DNA of 64,000 bases, taken from positions 5,419,501 through 5,483,500 of the forward strand of contig NZ_JACMTR010000002.1 in NCBI RefSeq assembly GCF_014267175.1, read 5' to 3'. Made by a program: the position numbers and the translations under genes. The DNA comes from Pseudonocardia sp. C8 (GTDB lineage: Bacteria; Actinomycetota; Actinomycetes; Mycobacteriales; Pseudonocardiaceae). Under the pieces are notes generated by a model. The model searched no databases. It was not told the DNA's origin and worked only from the letters and a program-made list of their open reading frames with translations. Positions 33,365-43,300 of the stretch are shown here, piece after piece (position 1 is the first letter of the stretch; each line of letters opens with the position of its first letter).

Positions 33365-34119
33365 GATTCCTCCTGGGTGACGTCGAGGGCGGCGACGAGC
33401 GCGTCCAGCTCGTCGCCGGTCATGCCGTGGTCGAGCAGGTAGGCACGGGCGCCGCCGTACTCGGTGCGCAGGGTCCGGAGCAGCCCGTGCATCACCTCGG
33501 CGGGGCTGTCCCGGTAGATCGCGTGCAGCGCGGTGAGTGCCGCCTCGCCGAGGTGCTCCGGTACGGGCAGCCCGGCGAAGAACGACTCCGGCAACCGGGC
33601 CGCGGTGAGCGCGTAGTCCGCGGCGACGACCTCGTCGGGCACACCGGTCGCGGAGAGGACCAGCGCCACGACGATCCCGGTCCGGTCCTTGCCCGCGGCG
33701 CAGTGCACGAGCGCGGGCAGCGCGCCCGGCCGGGCCAGCTCGCGGACCGCGGCGACCAGGCCGGTCGCGCAGCCGGACAGCATCCGCTCGTAGAGCCGGG
33801 CGAGGGTCGGCACGTCGCCGTCGTCGACGAGGCCGGTGCCGCCCTCGTGGACGGGCCGGTCGAGCACCGTGATCCCGGTGCCGGCCAGCGCGCTGGGCGC
33901 CGCCGTGCGCTCGGCACTGCTGCGCAGGTCGACGACCGTGCGGAGGCCGAGTGCGACGAGCGCGGCACGCCCGTCCGCGCCGAGGTGCTGCAGGCCGGCG
34001 GAGCGGTAGAGCAGCCCCCGCGCGACCTGCCCGGTCGCGGTCGGGTAGCCGCCCGCGTCGCGGACGTTGTACGCCCCGGGCACGTCCTGGTCGCGCGGCG
34101 CGTCGAGCCCGGCGGTCAC
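33361..34119 (-). CDS. Tyrosine-protein-phosphatase-like (dual specificity) phosphatase
   Basis: A 252-residue phosphatase with the P-loop HCAAGKDRTG (Cys-x5-Arg, about residue 150) and the N-terminal NVRDAGGYPTATGQVARGLLYRSA segment typical of the PtpB-like/Y_phosphatase3 family. Family members hydrolyse phosphotyrosine, phosphoserine or phosphoinositides. Within this operon a small phosphate ester is an equally likely substrate. GTG at 34119 overlaps the binding-protein stop by 4 bp. Confidence 0.92.
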   Translation of the reverse strand: MTAGLDAPRDQDVPGAYNVRDAGGYPTATGQVARGLLYRSAGLQHLGADGRAALVALGLRTVVDLRSSAERTAAPSALAGTGITVLDRPVHEGGTGLVDDGDVPTLARLYERMLSGCATGLVAAVRELARPGALPALVHCAAGKDRTGIVVALVLSATGVPDEVVAADYALTAARLPESFFAGLPVPEHLGEAALTALHAIYRDSPAEVMHGLLRTLRTEYGGARAYLLDHGMTGDELDALVAALDVTQEES

Positions 34120-35483
34120 GGGACGAGCCCCTGGGCCCGCTCCTGGGATGCCCGCATGGTGGCGGCGGGATCGGCCCCGCGGTAGACGACCTCGGTCGCC
34201 GAGTCGGTGAGCAGCGTGAGGATCTGCTGGTACTCGTTGCCCGGGTAGGCGACGGTGGGCTCCAGGCGGTCGAGCTGGGCGAGGTTGGGGCGGATCAGCG
34301 GGTTCTTCGCGGCCCAGTCCTTCAGCCCGGCCGGGTCGTCGACCAGGCCGACCCGCAGCGGCAGGTAGCCGATCCCGCTGGTGATCTTCGTGTACGCCGT
34401 CTCGCTCGTCATGAACTTGATCAATTCCCAGGCCGCGGCCTGCTTCGCCGGGTCCTTCGAGAACGAGTAGAGCGCGGACCCGGAGTTCGTCGGCACGACC
34501 TCGTGGCCGGTGAAGGCCGGCATCGGGGCGGCCCGCAGCTCGAAGCCCGCCCCCTTCGCCCCCTTGATCAACGCGCTCTGGACGGCGCTGGTCTGCAGGA
34601 ACATTCCCAGCTTTCCGGCCGAGAAGGCCTCCTGGGCGTCGTTGGGGTCCATGTCGGGCGAGGCACCGGACCGGACGATGTCCTGCCAGGCCGCCAGCGC
34701 GTCGACCGCGCCGCCGTCGCCCCAGCTGATCGTCTTCCCGTCCTCGGCGAGCACCCGCCCGCCCGCGGAACGGACGAGGCCCTGCAGGCACCAGTCGGCG
34801 GCCCCGGTACCGAGGCAGGAGATGTAGCCGCCGTCGGCGTCGGTCCGGCCGGTGAGGGCGAGGCCGGCCTGCTTGAACTCGGCCCAGGTCCGGGGCGGCC
34901 GGTCCGGGTCGAGACCGGCGGCGCGGAACAGGTTCGCGTTGTAGAACAGGACCGGCGTCGAGAACACGTACGGCATGCCGAACGTGGAGCCGTCCACGTC
35001 GCCCATCGTCCGGGTACGGGGGTGGAACGGGTGCTGGCCGTCGGAGCCGTCGAGGTGGGCCGCGACGGCGTCCGCACCGAACGTCTCGGTGAGGTTCACG
35101 GCGCCGAGCGAGCGGGCGGCGAACTGCCGCTCGCCGAACCCGAGCTGGGCGACGTCCGGCGGGTTGCCCGCGACGATCTGCTGCTGGACGCTGCCCGCCA
35201 GGTTCGCGATCCCGCCCTGGGGGGCCTGCGCGGTCACGTCGATGTTCGGGTGCTGCCGTTCGAACTCCGCGACGAGACCGTGGACGGTCTCGGTCCACGG
35301 CCCGGCGGTGAGCAGGTTGTAGGTCTCGAAGGTGATCGCGACCTTCTGGTCGGGAGCCAGCGCGGGGGCGGCGCCCCCTCCGGAGGCCGTCGCGGTGGTG
35401 GGTGGCCCGCCGCAGGCGGCGAGGGCCAGGCCGGCCACGGTGAGGACGGCCGGGAGCAGCCGTCGGCGGAGTCGGGGGAACAT
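34116..35483 (-). CDS. ABC transporter extracellular solute-binding lipoprotein (UgpB-like)
   Basis: A 455-residue binding protein anchored as a lipoprotein: MFPRLRRRLLPAVLTVAGLA then the lipobox LAAC (Cys24). The mature part has the family 1 solute-binding pattern (VAITFETYNLLTAGPWTETVHGLVAEFERQHPNIDV, FGMPYVFSTPVLFYN, WELIKFMTSETAYTKI). Ligands of this class are sugars or glycerol-3-phosphate derivatives. It lies 36 bp after the ATPase gene, early in the operon. Confidence 0.93.
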   Translation of the reverse strand: MFPRLRRRLLPAVLTVAGLALAACGGPPTTATASGGGAAPALAPDQKVAITFETYNLLTAGPWTETVHGLVAEFERQHPNIDVTAQAPQGGIANLAGSVQQQIVAGNPPDVAQLGFGERQFAARSLGAVNLTETFGADAVAAHLDGSDGQHPFHPRTRTMGDVDGSTFGMPYVFSTPVLFYNANLFRAAGLDPDRPPRTWAEFKQAGLALTGRTDADGGYISCLGTGAADWCLQGLVRSAGGRVLAEDGKTISWGDGGAVDALAAWQDIVRSGASPDMDPNDAQEAFSAGKLGMFLQTSAVQSALIKGAKGAGFELRAAPMPAFTGHEVVPTNSGSALYSFSKDPAKQAAAWELIKFMTSETAYTKITSGIGYLPLRVGLVDDPAGLKDWAAKNPLIRPNLAQLDRLEPTVAYPGNEYQQILTLLTDSATEVVYRGADPAATMRASQERAQGLVP

Positions 35484-35519
35484 CGTGGGGGTGCTCCGTT
35501 CTCGGGTTCGGTCGGGGGG

Positions 35520-36629
<1,110 letters not shown>

Positions 36630-36651
36630 GTGTACGTCTCCTCGTTACCCC

Positions 36652-36672
36652 GTGACGACCCATTCGCGTCAC
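36652..36672. promoter_or_regulatory. Inverted repeat upstream of the ABC operon
   Basis: GTGACG (36652-36657) and CGTCAC (36667-36672) are separated by 9 bp and flanked by two copies of TCGTTAC (36643-36649 and 36674-36680). The site is 23-43 bp upstream of the ATPase start and is a candidate RpiR operator. The whole 36630-36934 intergenic region holds only this and the palindrome at 36842. Confidence 0.4.
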
Positions 36673-36841
36673 GTCGTTACACGGCAACGATGGCGGGCGC
36701 GACCGACGAGCCGATGCCTCCGGCATGGACGGAAAGTGACGGCCGGGCGGCGAAGTCGCGTGATCGGGTGACGCGTCCGGCCGGCTCCGTGTCGCGCCGC
36801 GGCCTGGTGCGCCGCGTGGCCCCTCCGTTTACGCACTCCGA

Positions 36842-36875
36842 GTGAACAGATCATGATCAGTTCACCCGTTCGCCC
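36842..36875. promoter_or_regulatory. 24-bp palindrome plus GTTCACCC/GTTCGCCC direct repeat upstream of purple acid phosphatase
   Basis: GTGAAC and GTTCAC arms (36842-36847, 36860-36865) surround the self-complementary GATCATGATC; only one base pair of the 24-bp palindrome fails. It runs directly into GTTCACCC (36860-36867) and GTTCGCCC (36868-36875). GTTCACC is the core of the streptomycete PHO box, although the usual spacing there is 11 bp, not 8. Phosphate control of the downstream phosphatase would make sense. Confidence 0.4.
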
Positions 36876-36934
36876 TACTGTCCGGCTAACCTGCCGCGGC
36901 TTCCGCTCCCCCACAGCACGACGGAGACACGACC

Positions 36935-38314
36935 GTGACCGACCAGGTTTCCCCCACCCCCACCCGCACCAGTCGCCGCACCGTCTTGAAGGCGGCTGCC
37001 GTCGCCGGCGGCGCCCTCGTCGGCGGGCCGATGCTGTGGACCCCACCGGCCCGCGCCGCGGGAGCTCCGGCCGGTGCCCACCTCACCTTCGGTGCGGACC
37101 CGGCGCGCGCGATGGCCCTGTCCTGGTCGACCCCGCAGCCGGTCCGCGGGGCGGTCGTCGATCTCGGCCTCGACCGGACCTACGGACTGACCCTGCCGGC
37201 GGAGTCGACCGGTGCGCCCCTGGTGGACACCATCTACCACCACGTCCGCGCGGACTCCCTCGAGCCGGGACAGCTGTATCACTACCGGCTTCGCCACGAC
37301 GGCGGTGAGCCGTTCACCGGCACGTTCCGGACGGCCGCCGCCGAGTCCGGCGGGTTCACGTTCGTGGCCTTCGGCGACATGGGAGTGGGCGCGGCGGCGC
37401 AGTCGCACATCACCCGGATCGCCGCGGCCGACCCGGCGTTCGCCTTCGTCGTGGGCGACCTCTGCTATGCCGACATGTCCGGCGGGACCGCCCTGCCGGC
37501 CCAGCAGGACCCCGCCCGGTGGGACGCCTGGCTGGCCCAGATCCAGCCGAGCGCCGCCCGGGTGCCGTGGATGACCACTGTGGGCAACCACGAGATGGAG
37601 CGGGGCAGCGGCGAGCTCGGGTACCAGGGATACCTGTCCCGGTTCACGCTGCCGGGCACGGGCGCCCCCGACGGCCCGGCCACCTACTCGTTCCGCTACC
37701 AGAACGTCGGCCTGATCTCCCTCGACGGCAACGACGCCTCCTACGAGATCGACCGCAACCGCAACTACCTCGGCCACCACCAGGACACCTGGTTCGCCGA
37801 GACCCTGTCCGCGATGCGCGCCGACGAACGGATCGACTTCATCGTCGTCGGCTTCCACAACTGCATGTACTGCACCAACGCGGTGCACGGCTCGGACGGC
37901 GGGATCCGGGACCGCTGGGGGCACCTGTTCGACGAGCACTCGGTCGACCTGGTCGTCAACGGGCACAACCATTGCTACGAGCGCACCCATCCGATGCGGT
38001 CCGGCCGGCCGGTCGCCGAGGCACCGGTCGGGGCGACGGTGGACAGCGCCTCCGGCACCACCTACCTGACCGCGGGCGGTGGCGGCCAGGCCGAGTACCC
38101 GACGAGCACCCGCCCGGCCTCGTACGTCGTCGACGAGAACGGCGTGCGCGTCCCGGAGACCGCCGAGTGGTCGGCCGTGCCCTACATGGGCCACTCGATC
38201 GCCGTGATCGACGTCGAACCGGCCGGCGACGGCCGGCCCGCGACGATGACGATCACGGGTGTGGCCGTCGACGGCACCCGGTTCGACACCGTCACCCTGC
38301 AGCGGACCCGGTAG
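36935..38314 (+). CDS. Secreted purple acid phosphatase-like metallophosphoesterase
   Basis: A 459-residue exported phosphatase. Tat signal: TSRRTVLKAAAVAGGALVGG, cleaved after about residue 42 (ARAAG). A fibronectin-like N-terminal domain (about residues 45-130) precedes the catalytic domain with GDMGVG, GDLCYAD, VGNHEME, GFHNC and NGHNHCYERT, the full purple-acid-phosphatase metal set. It releases phosphate from extracellular phosphomonoesters. GTG at 36935. It is divergent from the phosphate-ester ABC operon, suggesting joint action. Confidence 0.93.
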   Translation: MTDQVSPTPTRTSRRTVLKAAAVAGGALVGGPMLWTPPARAAGAPAGAHLTFGADPARAMALSWSTPQPVRGAVVDLGLDRTYGLTLPAESTGAPLVDTIYHHVRADSLEPGQLYHYRLRHDGGEPFTGTFRTAAAESGGFTFVAFGDMGVGAAAQSHITRIAAADPAFAFVVGDLCYADMSGGTALPAQQDPARWDAWLAQIQPSAARVPWMTTVGNHEMERGSGELGYQGYLSRFTLPGTGAPDGPATYSFRYQNVGLISLDGNDASYEIDRNRNYLGHHQDTWFAETLSAMRADERIDFIVVGFHNCMYCTNAVHGSDGGIRDRWGHLFDEHSVDLVVNGHNHCYERTHPMRSGRPVAEAPVGATVDSASGTTYLTAGGGGQAEYPTSTRPASYVVDENGVRVPETAEWSAVPYMGHSIAVIDVEPAGDGRPATMTITGVAVDGTRFDTVTLQRTR

Positions 38315-38346
38315 CCCCACCTCGGGCCCGGGCCGCGGCGGGTGAG

Positions 38347-39099
38347 TCAGCTCCGGGTGGCGAGCAGGCCTGCGCCGACGGTGCCGAACGGTTCCCGCCG
38401 CTCGCTGACCGCCGCGTGCAGCCACCGGGCGGTGGCCACGGCGTCGTGGACCACCGGCCACGGGTAGCCCATCTCGATGCGGCGTCGCGCGAACTGCTCC
38501 TGGTCGACGACCGCGGTGCGGCCGTCGTGATAGCGGACGACGTCGAGGTCCAGGTCGACCGCACGCACCGCGTCGGCCTCGACCACCGGCCGGGTGGTGA
38601 CGTCGCAGTAGAGGTCCACGTCCCCGTCGGCGCCCCACCGGGCGGTCCAGCACCCCGCCGCCGGGACGAGGTGGACGAAGTCGTGGTCGTAGGTTCGCGG
38701 GGGCCCCGACCGGGGCAGCACGGGCTCCCCGGCAGGCCACAGGTACCAGTGGCCGAACTCGTCGCGGCGCAGCGGTCGCACCGGGGTCCGCCGGCCGGGC
38801 GAGCCGTCCCACTTGCGCATGCGCAGCTCGTAGGGCGTGCGCCGGATCCAGCGCGTCCGGGCCACGACGTCGGGGCGGGCCAGCTCCCGGCGGGCGGCGC
38901 GCTCGACGAGCACGGCGATGTAGCAGCGTACCGGCGCGTCCGCGAGCCCGGCGGCGGCCTCGCGGACGAAACCGGGCACCAGCTCGGCACGGGGGTCGTC
39001 GGCGCCCAGGTCGGCACGGATCCGCTCGATGACGGTGTCGAGCGCCGGCTCATCGCAGTCACGGTCGCGGATCGGGCTACGTGCGGGTCGTGAAGTCAT
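38347..39099 (-). CDS. DUF402 domain protein
   Basis: A 250-residue protein. The C-terminal half has the DUF402/FomD-like beta barrel: WTARWGADGDVDLYCDVTTRP, AVDLDLDVVRYHDGRTAVVDQEQFARRRIEMGYP (about residues 150-215). Some members hydrolyse nucleoside phosphates or bind RNA. The N-terminal 80 residues are helical and Arg/Ala-rich and are not recognised. It is convergent with the purple acid phosphatase gene. The specific function is unknown. Confidence 0.78.
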   Translation of the reverse strand: MTSRPARSPIRDRDCDEPALDTVIERIRADLGADDPRAELVPGFVREAAAGLADAPVRCYIAVLVERAARRELARPDVVARTRWIRRTPYELRMRKWDGSPGRRTPVRPLRRDEFGHWYLWPAGEPVLPRSGPPRTYDHDFVHLVPAAGCWTARWGADGDVDLYCDVTTRPVVEADAVRAVDLDLDVVRYHDGRTAVVDQEQFARRRIEMGYPWPVVHDAVATARWLHAAVSERREPFGTVGAGLLATRS

Positions 39100-39207
39100 C
39101 GGCAGGGTCCATGGGTTGCCGCCCGGGTCTGGAGCGGAGTGGCGAGGAGTGTGGCGCAGGCGGTGGCCGCGACGCCAGTGCGGCCGTCGCTCGCGACTCC
39201 GCAGCAG

Positions 39208-39483
39208 CTACCCGTTCGCCGGCGGGTCGGTCCGGGCCGGTGTGGAGCGCGGGCCGGGCAGGCGACCGAACCGCTGCTGGACGGCCTGCTTGCTGGTCCC
39301 GTACAGGGCACCGATCCGGGACCACGTGACCCCCGCGGCGCGGGCGTCACGGGCGGACTCCCACTCGATCTGCTCGGCCGCCTCACGGAGCTGCCGGGCG
39401 GCGTCCAGCACCTCCAGCGGGTCCGCCGATCGGGTCATCGCCCCGAGAGCCTTCTCGATGTGCCGCCGGGGACCCCGCGTCAT
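39208..39483 (-). CDS. Small helix-turn-helix protein
   Basis: A 91-residue protein. Residues 40-75 (WESARDARAAGVTWSRIGALYGTSKQAVQQRFG) form a clear HTH resembling homeodomain-like or sigma-region-4-type DNA-binding domains. The N-terminal 35 residues are a helix (LEVLDAARQLREAAEQIE) and the tail is Pro-rich. ATG at 39483 is 3 bp from an inverted repeat (39486-39502) repeated 48 bp further on, so autoregulation and control of the divergent micro-ORF are likely. Confidence 0.75.
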   Translation of the reverse strand: MTRGPRRHIEKALGAMTRSADPLEVLDAARQLREAAEQIEWESARDARAAGVTWSRIGALYGTSKQAVQQRFGRLPGPRSTPARTDPPANG

Positions 39484-39485
39484 TC

Positions 39486-39550
39486 GTCAACCATATCTTG
39501 ACACCTCGGGTGCGGCTGTTACGGTCGTCCGCCGTCAAGGTTTTGTTGAC
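39486..39550. promoter_or_regulatory. Two identical-architecture operators GTCAA-N7-TTGAC
   Basis: GTCAA-CCATATC-TTGAC (39486-39502) and GTCAA-GGTTTTG-TTGAC (39534-39550) have identical 5-bp arms and 7-bp spacers, with the conserved flanks C before and AC after. They are 48 bp apart. The first covers the -35 box of the promoter facing right and abuts the HTH gene start; the second lies just past the expected transcription start. This is repressor-loop-like geometry. Confidence 0.6.
39498..39525 (+). promoter_or_regulatory. Promoter of the lysine-rich micro-ORF
   Basis: TTGACA (39498-39503) is a perfect -35 consensus, followed by 16 bp and TACGGT (39520-39525), an acceptable actinobacterial -10. 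Transcription should start near 39532, giving a transcript of roughly 165 nt up to the terminator at 39654-39695. Confidence 0.55.
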
Positions 39551-39566
39551 ACTCGGAGGCGAGGGG

Positions 39567-39623
39567 GTGGGCCGCGTGGGCAAGAAGAAGAAGGACAAGA
39601 AGGACAAGAAAAAGAAGAAGTAG
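39567..39623 (+). CDS. Lysine-rich micro-ORF, 18 residues
   Basis: GTG at 39567, preceded by CGGAGGCGAGG, opens an 18-codon frame: Val-Gly-Arg-Val-Gly followed by thirteen residues that are all Lys except two Asp (KKKKDKKDKKKKK), then TAG. A GTG at 39576 would give 15 residues. Promoter, ribosome site and strong terminator surround it, so it is probably a transcribed unit of its own. The product would be an extremely basic peptide able to bind nucleic acid or membranes; alternatively the transcript acts as a small RNA or a leader whose translation senses lysyl-tRNA. No homologue is recognised. Confidence 0.5.
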   Translation: MGRVGKKKKDKKDKKKKK

Positions 39624-39653
39624 CAGGTGAGGCCGCCACGATGATCGGCGGTG

Positions 39654-39695
39654 GCGACGGTGGCGCCCGGCCCTGCGGTCGGGCGCCACCGTCGC
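39654..39695 (+). terminator. Strong terminator of the micro-ORF transcript
   Basis: Arms at 39654-39669 and 39680-39695 are perfectly complementary over 16 bp, and pairing can extend inward by 3 more (including a G-U) to leave a 4-nt loop. It is one of the strongest hairpins in the window and lies 30 bp after the micro-ORF stop. Confidence 0.8.
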
Positions 39696-39830
39696 ACGAG
39701 ACACCGGTCGATCCCTCCCACCGGGGATCGTCCACGACGTCGCCCGACCGCTCCCTCGGGTTGCCTTCCGGCGACGAGGAGACGAGCATTGTCCGGCATC
39801 GATGTGGCGTCGGACACAGTGAGGTGCGTT

Positions 39831-40256
39831 GTGGCGGGCAGGACGAGGACTTCGGACACGCAGGCCGACGACGAGGACACGAGAAACGGATCGAGCCGCT
39901 CCACCGGGAAGTCCGACGGCGGCGCGAAGGAGCGGCAGGGCGGTTCGCGTGGGTCCACGGGGCAGCGCACCGCGACGCTCGATCTTCCGTTCGTGACGGC
40001 GGAGTTCCGGGCCCCGAATCTTCATGTGCCGAACCGCGGCGACCTCGACGCGGCGGCCCGAGGAGCGTGGTCGATGCTGCCCTCCCGCAAGTCGATGCTG
40101 TTCCTCGGCGGGCTGGCGGCCACGGTGGCCGTCGGGATGATCGAATGGCCTGTGGCCGCGGCGATCGGGGTGGGAACCGCGCTGGCCGGTCGCTCCGGCT
40201 CCGAGCGGGAGGCCTCGTCCACGTCGTCCACGTCCGGTTCGGGCGACAAGGCCTGA
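39831..40256 (+). CDS. Small membrane protein upstream of the P-type ATPase
   Basis: A 141-residue protein. The N-terminal 60 residues are charged and Gly/Ser-rich (disordered), then VTAEFRAPNLHVPNRGDLDAAARGAWSMLPSRK leads into one hydrophobic hairpin (MLFLGGLAATVAVGMIEWPVAAAIGVGTALAG, about residues 88-120) and a Ser/Thr-rich tail. GTG at 39831 has GAGG upstream. It ends 57 bp before the ATPase start and may be an accessory subunit. No family is recognised. Confidence 0.65.
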   Translation: MAGRTRTSDTQADDEDTRNGSSRSTGKSDGGAKERQGGSRGSTGQRTATLDLPFVTAEFRAPNLHVPNRGDLDAAARGAWSMLPSRKSMLFLGGLAATVAVGMIEWPVAAAIGVGTALAGRSGSEREASSTSSTSGSGDKA

Positions 40257-40313
40257 CGCGTCGAGCACGGTGTCGAGGTTCGTGACCGGCTTCCCTGCGA
40301 CGGCGGACGCCGT

Positions 40314-43300
40314 ATGTGGCAACGCCTGATCGACGCGGCCGCCGGCACGATCGGCACCGTGGTCGGCGTGGCCGCGGGAGCGGCCGAGCTCGTCACCACC
40401 GCCGCCACCGGCGCCGTCTCGGCGGCACCCGGCCGGGTCCACGTCCGGATGCGCGGCGTGCACCTGCCCGGGGCGGCGGACCGGGTCGAAGAAGTGCTCC
40501 TCGCCCACGAGGCGGTGCACCGGGTCGAGGTGAACGCGGTCCTGGGCGACGTCCTGGTCGAGTTCGACCCGGAACGGGTCGACGGCGCCGCGGCGATACG
40601 GCTGGTCCGGGACGCCGAACGGACATGCGAGCTCACCACGGCCCCCCACGCGAGCCCGGACCATCCCGCCGACCCGGGCACGGTGCTCCGGGAGGCGACG
40701 CTGGCCGGGCTGAACGCAGTGGGAATGCTGGCTGCGGCGGTCGGCACGCCCCGGGTGCGGGCGCCGATCGGGTTTCCGCTGTCGGTGCTCCCGCACGTCG
40801 ACGCGTCTCCGGCCCTGCGCGCGGCGTTCACGAAGGTACTGGGCGAACCCCTGGCGGATCCGCTGCTGGGCGGGATCGCGGCGTTCTCCAACACGACCGG
40901 CCGCCGGCCGGTCGGCCTGCTCGTCGACGGTGTCCACCGCGCTGCCCGCCACACCGAGGCACGGGCCCGCCGCCGGTCCTGGACGGAGTGGGAGACCGGA
41001 CTCGCCGGCCGGGCCGGATCCCATCGCGCCACGGCAGTGCCGGCCGGTCCCCGCCCCGTCCCGCTACCGCCCGGCCCGGTGGAGAAGGTGGCCGACCGGG
41101 CTGCCGTCGCGACCCTCGCCGGGTCGGCCGCTCTGCTCGCGGCGACCGGCGCCACTCCCCTCGTCGACGCCGCACTGAGCGCCGGCCTGCCCAAGGCGGC
41201 GCGGGCGGGCCGGGAGGCCTACGCCGCCCGGCTCGGCCGTGATGCTGCCGTCCGGGGGTGCCTGGTCCTGGACTCGTCGGCGCTGCGCCGGCTCGACCGC
41301 GTGGACACGATCGTGCTCGACGCCGGGATCCTGCAGACCGGACGCCACGCCGTGGACGCGGTACTGCCGCTGACCGAGGACTCCGGCGCGGAACACTCCG
41401 AGCTCGTCGAGCGGGCGCACGACCTCGCCGATCCGCACCGCCCGGGACGGCGCCGCGGCCGGGACGGCTGGAGCATCGGGCCGATCGGCCGGGCACCGGC
41501 CGCGGCGGTGGCGGCGCGAGCCGCGGAACTCGCCGACCGGTCGTCCCGGGTGCTCGTGCTGCGCCACGGGGACGAACCCGTCGCGGTCGTGGGGGTGTCG
41601 GAGACGCTCGATCCGTTCGCCGAGGCCGTCGTGGCGGCGGCCGGTGAGTCCGGGCTCGTGCTGATCGGGGGCCCGGCCGATCTCGTACGACGCTCGGGGG
41701 GCGACGGTGCGGTGCCCGGCGGCGCAGCACTCGCCGGCTCCGTCCGCGAGCTCCAGCGCACCGGGCACGTCGTCGCCCTGATCGGTGGGAGGGACGCCGC
41801 ACTGGCTGCCGCCGATGTGGGGATCGGCATCGGCACGCCCGGATCCCGGCCGCCGTGGGGCGCCGACGTGCTGGTCCGGGACCCCGGCGAGGCGTGCCTG
41901 CTGCTGGGTGCCGTGGGCCCGGCCCGGCAGGCGAGCCTCCGGGCCGCGCAGCTCGCCGTGGCGGGCTCCGGGCTGGGTGCCCTGCTCGCCGTGCTCGGTC
42001 CACCGGGGCGCGCCGCCGCCCGGGCCGCCGTCGCCGTGCACGCGGCCGCACTGTGCGCGCAGGCCCTCGGGACCTGGTCGGCCATGGCGGTGGCCCGCCG
42101 CCCGGCGCCGATAGCGGCGGACCGGACGCCGTGGCACGCCATGTCACCCCGGGTCGTGCTGGACACGCTGAACAGCTCCCGCACCGGACTCGCCGAGGCC
42201 GAATGGCGGCGCCGCAGCCGCGAGCGCCCGCGGCAGGTCGGTCCGGAGGAGCTCGGGCTGGTCAGGGCCTCCGTGGACGAGCTGGCCAACCCGATCACCA
42301 CGACGCTGACCGCCGGCGCCGGGGTCTCGGCCGCGACCGGGTCGCTGCTCGACCCGATGCTGATCATCTTCGTGCTCGGGGTGAACGCCCTCATCGGCGG
42401 CGTGCAGCGGGTCAGCGCCGACTCGGCGCTGCGCACCCTGCACCACAGCAGCGCCACCCGGGTCCGGGTGCGGCGCGGCGCGGCCGACGAGGACCGCACC
42501 ACCGACGAGCTCGTGGACGGCGACGTGATCCGGCTGCAGGCCGGTGACTCCGTACCCGCGGACTGCCGGGTGCTGTCCGCGCACGACCTGGAGGTCGACG
42601 AGTCGTCGATGACCGGTGAGTCGGTGCCCGCGGCGAAGTCACCGCAGGCGACCGGCGCCCGCACGGTCGCCGACCGCCACTGCATGCTCTACGAGGGCAC
42701 CACCGTCGCCGCCGGACGCGGGGACGCGGTCGTCGTCGCGACCGGGGACCGCACCGAGGCCGGCCGGGTGCTCCGCGCGAACGGCGACCAGGCCCCGCCG
42801 ACCGGCGTCGAGACCAGGCTGCGCGAACTGACCGCCCGCATCCTGCCCGTCTCGGTCGGTGCCGGACTCGCGTTGATCGTGGTCGACCTGCTGCGCCGGC
42901 GACCGGCCACGGCCGCGCTGACCCGGGCGGTGAGCCTCGCGGTCGCCGCGGTCCCGGAGGGGCTCCCGTTCGTCGCGACCGTCGCCGAGCTCGCGGCCGC
43001 CCGCCGGCTCTCCCGGCGCGGCGCGCTGGTGCGCAACCCGTCGACCATCGAGGCGCTCGGACGGGTGAACGTGCTGTGCTTCGACAAGACCGGAACCCTC
43101 ACCGAGGGACGGATCAGCCTGCGCCGGGTCTCCGACGGGACCCGCACGGCGACCGTCGACGAGCCCCTGCCACCCGGCCTGCAGGACGTCGTCGCCGCGG
43201 CAGTGCGGGCCAGCCCGTTCCGGGCCGACCCGGCGCGGGTCCCCCACCAGACCGACCGGGCGGTCCTGCGCGGCGCCCACACGCTCGGCATCACCGCCGA

